Assembly (NCBI GenBank): GCA_937901285.1
Contig: CALCHI010000406.1
Span: 1 to 7,442, forward strand
DNA from: UBA8437 sp003445035
GTDB lineage: Bacteria; Planctomycetota; Planctomycetia; Planctomycetales; Planctomycetaceae
Reading direction: 5' to 3'
DNA length: 7,442 nucleotides
The notes below the pieces were generated by a model that did no database searches, was not told where the DNA came from, and saw only the letters and a program-made list of their open reading frames with translations. Shown here piece by piece: positions 1-7,043 of the stretch. Position 1 is the first letter of the stretch, and the number at the start of each line of letters is the position of its first letter. The position numbers and the translations under genes are program-made.

Positions 1-29
1 TGGGCCGGATCGACCATTGTGGCTGTCAT
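1..29 (-). CDS. possible first codons of the next downstream gene (cut by window edge)
   Basis: After the rlmN stop there is an ATG at 29..27 that stays open to the window edge, with a second in-frame ATG at 17..15. Only about nine codons are visible (M-T-A-T-M-V-D-P-A), so no family can be assigned. No Shine-Dalgarno-like sequence precedes either ATG. The spacing of 16 bases after rlmN would fit a co-transcribed gene, but a reading frame this short is expected by chance. This is inference only. Confidence 0.15.
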
Positions 30-45
30 TTTGGCAGGAGTCAAC

Positions 46-1161
46 TCACCCGACCTCTACCTGGGTCCCCTTGGAAGCTCCATTTTCGAGGTTCGTGAGC
101 CTCAATTGTCCACAGGCGGCATCGATATCGGCTCCCTTCCTCTTCCTGACGGTGGTGGCCACGCCAGCTTCTTCGAGAATCGTCGCGAAGCGTTGGGTTT
201 GAGGTTCACCGGGGCAGGTCCACCTCAGCACGTCGACGTTGTTCATCGGTATCAGGTTGACGTGTGCCTTCCGGTTGGCCAGCAGCGCGGCCAACTGCCT
301 GGCGTGCCGGGGTTGGTCGTTGGTTTCGGACAGCAGCACGTATTCGTAGGTCACTCGCCGGCCGGTTCGTTCGAAGAACTCGTCAGCCGCCTCGAGAATC
401 GCATCGATCCCGATCTGTTCATTGACGGGGACCAGTCGGTTGCGGAGTTCGTCGTTGGGGGCGTGCAGCGAAACGGCCAGATTGTAGGGTCGTCCGATTT
501 CGGCCAGTTGTCGGATCCCCTTGGGCAGGCCGACGGTCGAGATGGTGATGCGTCGGGGGCTGAGTCCCAGTCCATCCTCGGCATGGACGTCCTCGAGTGC
601 TTCCAGCAGTTGTGTCAGGTTGGCCAGAGGCTCGCCGATGCCCATCACGACGATGTTGGTCAGGCGTTCACCGGGTTCGAGCCGTCGAGTGAGCCGCAGG
701 ACCTGTTCGAGGATCTCGGTTCGCGAGAGGTTGCGGTCCAGTCCCAGGAGTCCGCTGGCACAGAAGACACATCCCATGGCACAGCCGACCTGCGTGCTGA
801 TGCAGGCGGTCCACCGCCGTGGTTCTCGCATCAACACGCACTCGACCTGCTTGCCGTCGACCAGTTCCACCAGCAGTTTCTCGGTCCGGTCTCCGGCGAC
901 CTGGTGCTGGACGACCTGCCCGGTGAACAGGTCGAATTCGTTGTCGAGTTGTTCTCGAAGCTCGGAGGGCAGGTCGGTCATGTCCGAGATCGACTCGGCA
1001 CCACGGGAGTAGATCCACTGCCTGAGCTGTTGGCCGCGGTAGGACGGCTGGTCATGCCGGGTGAGCCAATCGGTGACTTGACCGGCGGAGAGTCCGCACA
1101 GGGACTCGCGTCCCGGGAGGATCGGGAGAGGGGCGTCGGCGAGCGGGTCGGAGGTGGTCAT
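46..1161 (-). CDS. rlmN: RlmN: dual-specificity 23S rRNA (A2503-C2) / tRNA (A37-C2) methyltransferase
   Basis: This radical-SAM enzyme methylates C2 of A2503 in 23S rRNA, at the peptidyl-transferase centre, and of A37 in some tRNAs. The 371-residue length is normal for the family. The radical-SAM cluster motif CxxxCxxC is visible as C127, C131 and C134 (VGCAMGCVFC). The two extra cysteines of the family are also present: C120 seven residues before the cluster, matching E. coli C118, and C350 in DIDAACGQL, matching the methyl-carrying C355. Other family motifs are GIGEPLAN (174-181, SAM binding), TISTVG (206-211), SLHAPND (231-237) and NLIPMN (302-307). All the usual catalytic residues are therefore intact. 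The N-terminal part (about 20-100) fits the RlmN accessory helical domain. The ATG at 1161 lacks a clear Shine-Dalgarno sequence. The gene starts 58 bases after the upstream TPR-like gene and may be read through from it. The close relative Cfr is unlikely, because the sequence matches chromosomal RlmN throughout. Confidence 0.96.
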   Translation of the reverse strand: MTTSDPLADAPLPILPGRESLCGLSAGQVTDWLTRHDQPSYRGQQLRQWIYSRGAESISDMTDLPSELREQLDNEFDLFTGQVVQHQVAGDRTEKLLVELVDGKQVECVLMREPRRWTACISTQVGCAMGCVFCASGLLGLDRNLSRTEILEQVLRLTRRLEPGERLTNIVVMGIGEPLANLTQLLEALEDVHAEDGLGLSPRRITISTVGLPKGIRQLAEIGRPYNLAVSLHAPNDELRNRLVPVNEQIGIDAILEAADEFFERTGRRVTYEYVLLSETNDQPRHARQLAALLANRKAHVNLIPMNNVDVLRWTCPGEPQTQRFATILEEAGVATTVRKRKGADIDAACGQLRLTNLENGASKGTQVEVG

Positions 1162-1219
1162 TGCGGCAAAGTGTACGACGGGATCGGATCGTCCACTGTC
1201 GCGGACTGCCCTCGACGAA

Positions 1220-2893
1220 TCAACGCCCGGCGTCGGCGACCAGCGACAGGTGCAGGGTGTCGAACTCGATCGACGTGATCTTCAGTCCCGGTTCGTTGTC
1301 CGGGCCGACGCCGGACACCTTCGGCCGGTTGTCACCGAGCGACAGCCTGACCCGTGGGGTGTCGGGGTATTCCAGGGTCAGCATGGTCCTGGGCGGCTTG
1401 GAGGCCAGCGCCAGCGGGTTGCCGAATTCGGCAACACGGACGAACGTGGCCACGACCTGTTGGTCCCGGTTGGTGAGCTTGGGTCGGATCGTCATCTTTC
1501 GCCCGTTGAGCGAGAGTCCTATCCTCGCTTCGTTCAATTGCCACCCGCTGCCGGCCACCACGACGATGTCATCGGCGCCGAATTGTCGCCGCGGCATGAC
1601 CTTCAGTGACCCGGCCAGTTGCCGGTTGACCGTGGCGGGGACCTTCCCGGGGGCGAGACGAGCCACGCATCTCAGCAGCACCGGCACCGGCAGGTCCCGG
1701 CAGACCTTTGGGTCGGCCAGCCGCTTGGCGATCTTGTCGAGGTCACCGGTGCGGTAGTAGAGCGAGAGCAGATGGACCAGGCTGCGTGTGCGTTCGACGT
1801 TGGTGTCGAGGTTGGTCAAGATGGCTTCTTCGGCCTGGGTTGTCCGGCCGGTGTCGGCAAGCACCCGGGCGCAGATCAGGTTGGCCTCCCAGCAGGTCGA
1901 GGACATTCGGAGTGCCTTCATCGCGGTCAGCGGCGCGGCCGGTTGGCCGAGATGGGCCTGGATCATCGCCTGGTTGGCAATGCCCGCCGCAAGGAGTTCA
2001 TCGTTGCGAAAGTGTCCGGCGGCGATCCCGGTCATCCGGTCGTAGGTCTTCATCGCAGCGAAGAGCTGGCCGAGTTGCTGCTGGGTGCGTCCGAGGTAAT
2101 ACCAGTACGGCGGGTAGTGCGTCATGAATCGCTCCATCCGCTTCAGCACGCGGAGGCGTTGCCGGGGACCCCGTATTTTGAGAGCGACCTCGAGTCGATC
2201 GAGATCGCTGCCGCGGACCAACCACGCGTCGGGAATCTGCTTCTTTCGAGCCATTTGCCAGAGCGTGTCGAGGAAGGTCGATGACTTGCTGACGACCGTC
2301 TTCATCCGGATCTTCTCGACCTTCCAGATGTCACTCTCCTTCTGGTCCTCCATCGCCCGGTAGTCCCACCAGCTGTTGGCTCCGGTGCGGACGGCTCCGA
2401 CGAGCTGCGCGGTGGCAACTTCCGAGCCGAACAACAACGCGTTGGCGAACAGTCGACGGTGAAATTCGCGGCGGTGACGTGCGTCGAACGCCAGACGCTC
2501 CTTCTCGGCGATCTGCACCAGGTGGATCTCGTCGAGAACTGCGGTGTAGAGCTGGATCACTTCGCGGTCGGCGATCCCGCTGAGGTTGAGGTTGTTGAGG
2601 ATCTGCGTCTGTTCCTGGAGCATCACCCGCTTGGTTGGTTGTTTGCGGATCCGGTGGAACGACGCCCGGCAGTAGTTCAATGCCACGGCGGTTGCCTGGC
2701 GATCACGATCGATCTCGGCCTGCTTCTCAGCCTGCTTCTGGGCCTCGGTCTTGGCGATCGGCATCGTCTTGGACGAGGCCGGATCGGGAGCCGGGTCGGC
2801 GGAATGAGCCAGTGTCGGGACATAGACCAAGAACGCGACAAGCAGACCGGTAGCGGTCGTGGTGCGGAGGGGCTTGAAATGAGTCAGAGCCAT
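1220..2893 (-). CDS. exported protein with conserved-looking helical N-region and TPR-like repeats, function unknown
   Basis: A 557-residue protein that I cannot assign to a named function. The N-terminus (residues 1-32) looks like a Sec signal peptide: basic KPLR, a hydrophobic run TGLLVAFLVYV, then a small-residue site near AHSA. A charged Lys/Gln/Ala/Glu helix (about 47-66) follows, possibly a short coiled coil. Next is a mainly helical block (about 68-180) with a striking GANSWWDYR patch at 171-179. Residues about 225-400 look like TPR-like helical repeats, for example YYLGRTQQQLGQLFAAMKTY at 265-284 and the stretch around 340-385. The last 130 residues are strand-rich with a GSGWQLNEARI patch (448-458) and a possible small beta domain. 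The ATG at 2893 is chosen over the in-frame ATG at 2947 because GAAGG lies nine bases upstream of it and the signal peptide then sits at the N-terminus; the longer form has no Shine-Dalgarno site. The protein likely acts in the periplasm or at the envelope as a scaffold or assembly factor, which is inference from the repeats. Confidence 0.85.
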   Translation of the reverse strand: MALTHFKPLRTTTATGLLVAFLVYVPTLAHSADPAPDPASSKTMPIAKTEAQKQAEKQAEIDRDRQATAVALNYCRASFHRIRKQPTKRVMLQEQTQILNNLNLSGIADREVIQLYTAVLDEIHLVQIAEKERLAFDARHRREFHRRLFANALLFGSEVATAQLVGAVRTGANSWWDYRAMEDQKESDIWKVEKIRMKTVVSKSSTFLDTLWQMARKKQIPDAWLVRGSDLDRLEVALKIRGPRQRLRVLKRMERFMTHYPPYWYYLGRTQQQLGQLFAAMKTYDRMTGIAAGHFRNDELLAAGIANQAMIQAHLGQPAAPLTAMKALRMSSTCWEANLICARVLADTGRTTQAEEAILTNLDTNVERTRSLVHLLSLYYRTGDLDKIAKRLADPKVCRDLPVPVLLRCVARLAPGKVPATVNRQLAGSLKVMPRRQFGADDIVVVAGSGWQLNEARIGLSLNGRKMTIRPKLTNRDQQVVATFVRVAEFGNPLALASKPPRTMLTLEYPDTPRVRLSLGDNRPKVSGVGPDNEPGLKITSIEFDTLHLSLVADAGR

Positions 2894-2950
2894 CGGGATA
2901 GACCTTCGGCATGAGAGTTTGTCCGTAGAAAGTCTACCGCGTGTCATCAG

Positions 2951-2977
2951 CCGCTATGTCGGAGCTGACCGAAGCGG
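2951..2977 (-). other. imperfect inverted repeat upstream of the TPR-like gene
   Basis: CCGCT (2951-2955) pairs with AGCGG (2973-2977), and TCGG (2959-2962) with CCGA (2969-2972). This gives a nine-pair stem with a three-base bulge and a six-base loop. It lies about 58 bases before the chosen start of the TPR-like gene, so it would fall in its leader or promoter region. A smaller repeat, GTAGA AAG TCTAC, lies at 2925-2937, between this stem and the start codon. Neither resembles a named operator or riboswitch. Confidence 0.25.
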
Positions 2978-2998
2978 CGGAGTGGAAACCGCGAGTCG

Positions 2999-3031
2999 CG
3001 TCCGGTTGGGCAAGATGGCTAAACCCGGACG
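2999..3031 (-). terminator. hairpin after the DegT-family gene, possible terminator without U-tract
   Basis: In the minus-strand transcript, CGTCCGG-G-TT (3031-3022) can pair with AACCGGACG (3007-2999). This makes nine base pairs with one bulged G and a 14-base loop. It begins 23 bases after the DegT-family stop codon, which suits a 3' end structure. No run of U follows, so it does not meet the intrinsic-terminator pattern. It may only stabilise the mRNA end. Confidence 0.3.
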
Positions 3032-3053
3032 TCGTTGCGACCGTTACAGACCC

Positions 3054-4238
3054 TCAGGCTGCTCTCCGCCGGGCACCGGCCCCGGCTCCGCGGGCCTGGC
3101 AGGCGGCTTCCAGCCGTTGGATCACCCGTTGACGGGCGATGGCGTTGAGTCCGGGAGCGATCGGCAGCGAGATCACCTCGGTCGCGGCCCTTTCGGCGCA
3201 CGGCAGGCTGCCGCTGGAGTAACCCAGCGATTCGAAGCAGGGCTGCAGGTGCAGCGGTGTCGGATAGTAGACGGCGCAGCCGACACCGTCTTCGCGGAGC
3301 GACCCGAGAATGAGGTCGCGGTGGGAGGCGGGGACCCGGATCGTGTACTGGTTGTATACGTGCCGGCAGGAATCGGCAGTTCGAGGACGAACGACCCAGT
3401 CGTCGAGCCCGGCGGCATCGAGCAGCTGATCGTAGTGGCGGGCGGATTCGATCCGTTGTTCCGTCCATGTCTCGAGCTGGGTGAGCTTGACCCTGAGGAT
3501 CGCGGCCTGGAGAGCGTCGAGTCGACTGTTGAAGCCGACGGCGAGGTGCTGGTACCCACCGGCGTCCCCATGGACACGGAGTTGAGCGATGCGGGCGGCG
3601 AGATCGCCGTCGTCCACGGTGACGACACCGCCGTCGCCGGCCCCTCCGAGGTTCTTGGTGGGGAAGAAGCTGAAGCAACCCATCCTGCCGAGCACTCCAG
3701 CCTTGCGGCCCTGGTACTCGGCTCCGATCGCCTGGCAGGCGTCCTCGATGAGCGGAAGATCGTTCTGGACCGCCAGCCGCCACAACGGTTCCATGTCGGC
3801 GATGTGTCCGAACAGGTGGACAGGGATGATGGCCCGGGTCTTTTCGTTGATTGCGCCGGCGGCGCCCTCGGGGCAGATATTGAACCCGTCGGATTCGATG
3901 TCGACGAAAACCGGCGTGGCCCCCACCCGGTGAATGGCTCCGGCGGTGGCGAAGAATGTGAACGGGCTGGTGATCACCTCGTCGCCGGGCCCGATGCCGA
4001 GGGCCATCAGCGAGAGCACCAGCGCGTCGGTGCCCGAGGCACAGGAGACAGCGTGGCGGGAATCGCAGAAGGAGGCGATTTCGGTCTCGAGGGTCGCGAC
4101 TTCTTCACCAAGGACGAACTGGCCGCTGTCGAGTACCCGCGTGACAGCTTCGAGAAGTTCGTCGGCAATCGGTTTGTGCTGGGCCGAGAGATCGATGAAG
4201 GGAACGGGTGGGGTGGCCGCGGTTTCGGGCGAATCCAT
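3054..4238 (-). CDS. DegT/DnrJ/EryC1/StrS family PLP-dependent aminotransferase
   Basis: A 394-residue cytosolic fold-type I PLP enzyme of the family that usually transfers an amino group from glutamate or glutamine to a keto-sugar nucleotide, for surface polysaccharide or glycan synthesis. The start FIDLSAQHKPI (14-24) and SGQFVLGEEV (38-47) are family hallmarks. SGTDAL (68-73) contacts the cofactor phosphate. EDACQAIGA (165-173) supplies the pyridine-binding D166. FFPTKNLGGAGDGG (191-204) holds the Schiff-base lysine K195. GFNSRLDALQAAIL (235-248) and YYPTPLHLQP (324-333) are the usual late motifs. The catalytic lysine is present, so this is an aminotransferase and not one of the lysine-less dehydratase relatives. 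The closest described types are WbpE/WlbC-like (3-keto sugar) enzymes, but the exact substrate cannot be read from sequence. The C-terminus ends in an Ala/Gly/Arg-rich tail (about 382-394). No other sugar-nucleotide genes are in the window. The ATG at 4238 has only a weak GGA upstream, but a good promoter lies 48 to 76 bases ahead of it. Confidence 0.93.
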   Translation of the reverse strand: MDSPETAATPPVPFIDLSAQHKPIADELLEAVTRVLDSGQFVLGEEVATLETEIASFCDSRHAVSCASGTDALVLSLMALGIGPGDEVITSPFTFFATAGAIHRVGATPVFVDIESDGFNICPEGAAGAINEKTRAIIPVHLFGHIADMEPLWRLAVQNDLPLIEDACQAIGAEYQGRKAGVLGRMGCFSFFPTKNLGGAGDGGVVTVDDGDLAARIAQLRVHGDAGGYQHLAVGFNSRLDALQAAILRVKLTQLETWTEQRIESARHYDQLLDAAGLDDWVVRPRTADSCRHVYNQYTIRVPASHRDLILGSLREDGVGCAVYYPTPLHLQPCFESLGYSSGSLPCAERAATEVISLPIAPGLNAIARQRVIQRLEAACQARGAGAGARRRAA

Positions 4239-4285
4239 TCGCGTGATTCCGGGTGGGAGAGGCAGGATCCCCTGGGAGGGGCGGT

Positions 4286-4314
4286 AATGTAGGACCAGCC
4301 CCCGGTCGGGTCAA
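4286..4314 (-). promoter_or_regulatory. sigma-70-like promoter for the DegT-family aminotransferase gene
   Basis: On the minus strand, TTGACC (4314-4309; five of six matches to the -35 consensus) is followed by exactly 17 bases and then TACATT (4291-4286; four of six to the -10 consensus). The predicted start of transcription is near 4279, giving a leader of about 41 bases. The spacer contains a short inverted repeat, GACC...GGTC (4293-4307), that could be an operator half-site pair. A compact hairpin, CCCCT-GGG-AGGGG on the plus strand (4269-4281), falls at the beginning of the leader. This promoter suggests the DegT-family gene is transcribed independently of the YHS-like gene, whose stop is only 14 bases before the -35 box. 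Many bacterial phyla deviate from E. coli consensus, so this is a candidate. Confidence 0.5.
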
Positions 4315-4328
4315 GATGAGCCGTTGCT

Positions 4329-5135
4329 CTACTTGCCCGACTTCTTTTTCGCCTGCTTCTTCCGCTCGTCCGCACGCTGACGCGCGTCGGCCAGCACTCC
4401 TTCGGGGTCGTCGAGAAAGGCATCCCGGCACCCACTGCAGCAGACCCAGTAGGTCTTGCCCTTGTAGCTGACCTTCGAGGTGCCCTTGCCTTCGGTGACG
4501 ATGCACAGGGGCCCGGTGTTGGCCACGGCCAGCCGGGTTCCGGCCCGCGTGTAACCGATGCCGGCCACCCGGGTGTAGAACTTGCTGTTTGCGCGGCGGC
4601 GTTCGTGCAGCAACAGGGTCCGTTTCTCGTTGATCGTACGAATAGTCAGTCGGTGCACCAGCCCCTTCTTGTCGGGTTGGGATTCGAGCACCAGTGCTCC
4701 CTTGGTTCCAGGCCGGCCGTTGTAGGTTCGTTTCGTCTTGTCGGCCATCGTGGCCTGCAGGGTGAACAGCCCGGTCTTGGTGTCGAACCCGAACAGCCCG
4801 TCGACGATCAACTTGCTGCCGGATGACTTGTAGCGAATGGTGACCGGGGCGGGCTTGTCCGGGGACGCCGGCTTGCCGTTGGTGAACTGCCAGGTCCAGT
4901 TGGACTTTTCGCTCCAGGCTCCCGAGGCCGATCCGCGGCGGGGCTGTCCGACGCCCCGCCAGCCACCGATCAGGGGGTTGAACCGCTTGAGGGCTTCCTT
5001 GGCGGTCCGGGGCCGGGCCGTCTTGGCCGATGATGGAGCCGCCTTGTCGTTCTGGGACCACACCGACGGGGAGGCGAACGTGGCGGCCAGCCCGAGGGTG
5101 ACGGACAGGATGATCGAAGGATGCGGGCGTGGCAT
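4329..5135 (-). CDS. secreted protein with lipocalin-like region and C-terminal YHS/TRASH-like cysteine domain
   Basis: A 268-residue protein. Residues 1-27 look like a signal peptide (MPRPHPSIILSVTLGLAATF, then small residues; likely cut near VWS/Q). After a Lys/Ala/Ser/Pro linker (about 28-47), residues about 48-200 are strand-rich. They contain LIGGWRGVG (55-63), WSEKSNWTWQF (74-84) and LIVDGLFGFD (109-118), a pattern resembling secreted lipocalin-like domains of unknown function. The C-terminal part has GPLCIV (208-213) and then YKGKTYWVCCSGCRDAFLDD (224-243). C211, C232, C233 and C236, followed by F240 and a DPE, match the layout of YHS/TRASH treble-clef domains, which bind metals such as copper, zinc or iron. 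The extreme C-terminus is lysine-rich (KKQAKKKSGK). The ATG at 5135 is chosen because GGAG lies ten bases upstream and the signal peptide then begins the protein; the frame extends upstream to a GTG at 5222 without a signal. A periplasmic metal-handling or sensing role is inference. Confidence 0.85.
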   Translation of the reverse strand: MPRPHPSIILSVTLGLAATFASPSVWSQNDKAAPSSAKTARPRTAKEALKRFNPLIGGWRGVGQPRRGSASGAWSEKSNWTWQFTNGKPASPDKPAPVTIRYKSSGSKLIVDGLFGFDTKTGLFTLQATMADKTKRTYNGRPGTKGALVLESQPDKKGLVHRLTIRTINEKRTLLLHERRRANSKFYTRVAGIGYTRAGTRLAVANTGPLCIVTEGKGTSKVSYKGKTYWVCCSGCRDAFLDDPEGVLADARQRADERKKQAKKKSGK

Positions 5136-5155
5136 GACGACGATTCTCCAGGACG

Positions 5156-5224
5156 AAGTGACCCGGACTTCAGGATAACACGCCATTGAGGTCGCGGGAA
5201 CGCGACCTGCCGGGCGGGTCACTT
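5156..5224 (-). repeat. nested inverted repeat spanning the ilvE 3' end and YHS-like gene leader
   Basis: AAGTGACCCG (5156-5165) is the perfect reverse complement of CGGGTCACTT (5215-5224), a 10-bp outer stem. It encloses a perfect 8-bp inner hairpin (5189-5208). The right outer arm overlaps the last codons and TGA of ilvE. The left arm ends seven bases before the GGAG ribosome-binding site of the YHS-like gene. The arms are long for chance in an 83-base gap. The element could end ilvE transcription, protect an mRNA end or influence initiation at the YHS-like gene. Confidence 0.5.
5189..5208 (-). terminator. GC-rich hairpin after ilvE, likely terminator or mRNA-end stabiliser
   Basis: AGGTCGCG (5189-5196) pairs perfectly with CGCGACCT (5201-5208) around a four-base loop, UUCC in the minus-strand transcript. 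It starts 11 bases after the ilvE stop codon. There is no U-tract after it, so classical Rho-independent termination is not shown. Its strength and position still make it the best 3'-end signal in the window. Confidence 0.45.
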
Positions 5225-6079
5225 GCCGCGAGTCAGAGTCGCGAAACGGGCCAGCAGGTCTCGGGTGATCGGGCCGGGTGTGCCGTCACCGATGGTCCGT
5301 CCGTCGAGACTGACCACGGCGATGACCTCGGCGGCCGTCCCCGTCAGGAAACACTCGTCGGCGGTGTAGATGTCCTCTTGCATCAGTGTCGTCTCGTGGA
5401 CCTCGTGTCCGGCCTCCCTCGCCAGGTCGATCACCGTGTTGCGGGTGATCCCTTCGAGGATCCCGGCTTCGGTGGGAGGGGTTCGGATCAGGCCGTCCTT
5501 GATGATGAAGACGTTGTCCCCGGTACACTCGGCCACCTCACCCTTGTGGTTGAGCATCAGGGCCTCGACGCAGCCCGCATCGGTCCCCTCGATCTTGGCC
5601 AGGATGTTGTTGAGGTAGTTGAGCGACTTGATGCGGGGATTGAGTGCACCCGGATGGTTGCGGATCGTGTCGGCGGTGACCAGTTCCATTCCCCGCTCGT
5701 AGATCTCGGGCGGATACAGCGTGATCGTGTCGGCGATGATGATCACGACCGGGTTCGAGGTCTTGCGGATGTCCAGGCCCAGCGTGCCCGATCCGCGGGT
5801 GACGACCAGCCGGACGTAGCCGTCGTCGATTCCGTTGGCCTGGACGGTCTCGTTGACCGCAGAGACCATCTGCGGGTTGGAGATCGGGATTTCGAGCCGG
5901 ATGGACCGGGCACTTTCGTAGAGCCGATCGACGTGATCGGCCAGCAGGAAGACGTTGCCGCCGTAGACCCGGATCCCCTCGAAGACACCGTCCCCGTAAA
6001 GCAAGCCGTGGTCGAAGACGCTGACGGTGGCCTGGTCGGCGGGGACCAGTGTTCCGTCGATGTAGACGTTCTTGGCCAT
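5219..6079 (-). CDS. ilvE: branched-chain amino acid aminotransferase (class IV PLP enzyme)
   Basis: A 286-residue cytosolic fold-type IV PLP enzyme that interconverts leucine, isoleucine or valine with their 2-keto acids, using glutamate/2-oxoglutarate. The start VYIDGTLVPADQATVSVFDHGLLYGDG is typical of the family (visible over residues 5-31), followed by VFEGIRVY (32-39). R52 in DHVDRLYES matches the cofactor-phosphate arginine. K151 in NPRIKSLNYLNN is the Schiff-base lysine. E184 in EVAECTGDNVF matches the pyridine-nitrogen glutamate. FLTGTAAEVIAVVSLDG (244-260) is the conserved late loop, and GPIT (269-272) follows. The sequence resembles the IlvE group of about 290-310 residues, including the TRGSGTLGLD pattern (94-103) seen in many archaeal and bacterial members. 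D-amino-acid transaminase and aminodeoxychorismate lyase share the fold; the GIRVY and GTAAE motifs favour IlvE, but substrate range is not proven. The ATG at 6079 has no clear Shine-Dalgarno site. The gene lies 102 bases after lolD with no other branched-chain pathway genes in view. Confidence 0.88.
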   Translation of the reverse strand: MAKNVYIDGTLVPADQATVSVFDHGLLYGDGVFEGIRVYGGNVFLLADHVDRLYESARSIRLEIPISNPQMVSAVNETVQANGIDDGYVRLVVTRGSGTLGLDIRKTSNPVVIIIADTITLYPPEIYERGMELVTADTIRNHPGALNPRIKSLNYLNNILAKIEGTDAGCVEALMLNHKGEVAECTGDNVFIIKDGLIRTPPTEAGILEGITRNTVIDLAREAGHEVHETTLMQEDIYTADECFLTGTAAEVIAVVSLDGRTIGDGTPGPITRDLLARFATLTRGK

Positions 6080-6133
6080 GTGTTCGGACGGGCGTGAGAG
6101 GATGAGGGAAACAAGCCGAGCACGACAGCACCC

Positions 6134-6178
6134 GGGAGCAGTCCCTTGTCAGGGTGAGTCACGAGGACTCGGCCACCC
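6134..6178 (-). other. chain of overlapping, mutually exclusive short stems between lolD and ilvE
   Basis: Three stems share bases. GAGTC (6156-6160) pairs with GACTC (6166-6170) around ACGAG, and can be extended by GGGT (6152-6155) with ACCC (6175-6178) across a four-base bulge. CCCT (6143-6146) pairs with AGGG (6151-6154). GGGA (6134-6137) pairs with TCCC (6142-6145). The first stem begins three bases after the lolD stop and is the likeliest 3'-end hairpin of the permease-ATPase unit. No U-tract follows. The remaining stems sit in the presumed ilvE leader. Confidence 0.3.
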
Positions 6179-6181
6179 GTC

Positions 6182-7024
<843 letters not shown>

Positions 7025-7028
7025 GGTG

Positions 7029-7035
7029 TGGTTTC
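7029..7035 (-). promoter_or_regulatory. ribosome-binding site deciding the lolD GTG start
   Basis: In the minus-strand transcript a purine-rich GAAGGAA lies upstream of the GTG at 7024..7022, within normal Shine-Dalgarno spacing, and falls in the short gap after the permease stop. It is among the better ribosome-binding sites in this window and supports the shorter 280-residue LolD-like protein. Confidence 0.55.
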
Positions 7036-7043
7036 CTTCGAGT

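Noticed and set aside
1162..1219. TACACT (1175-1170) as a -10 box for rlmN, implying a nearly leaderless mRNA
   Set aside because: No -35 match at 16-18 bases upstream. A four-of-six -10 match alone is common by chance, so I do not annotate a promoter.
19..1278. 419-residue plus-strand open frame opposite rlmN
   Set aside because: The opposite frame encodes a complete RlmN with all catalytic cysteines. Long antisense frames are expected in GC-rich coding DNA, and this translation shows no recognisable domain.
2919..4292. 457-residue plus-strand open frame opposite the DegT-family gene
   Set aside because: It lies almost wholly antisense to a clear PLP aminotransferase. Its composition (Asp/Gly/Val rich, no domains) is typical of a mirror frame of GC-rich codons.
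5136..5222. Longer form of the YHS-like protein starting at GTG 5222 or ATG 5187
   Set aside because: These starts lie within or next to the inverted repeat, lack a Shine-Dalgarno site, and would bury the signal peptide. The ATG at 5135 has GGAG ten bases upstream.
5186..6097. 303-residue plus-strand open frame opposite ilvE
   Set aside because: Same effect: the minus strand has a full-length class IV aminotransferase, and the plus frame is a Val/Asp/Gly-rich shadow.
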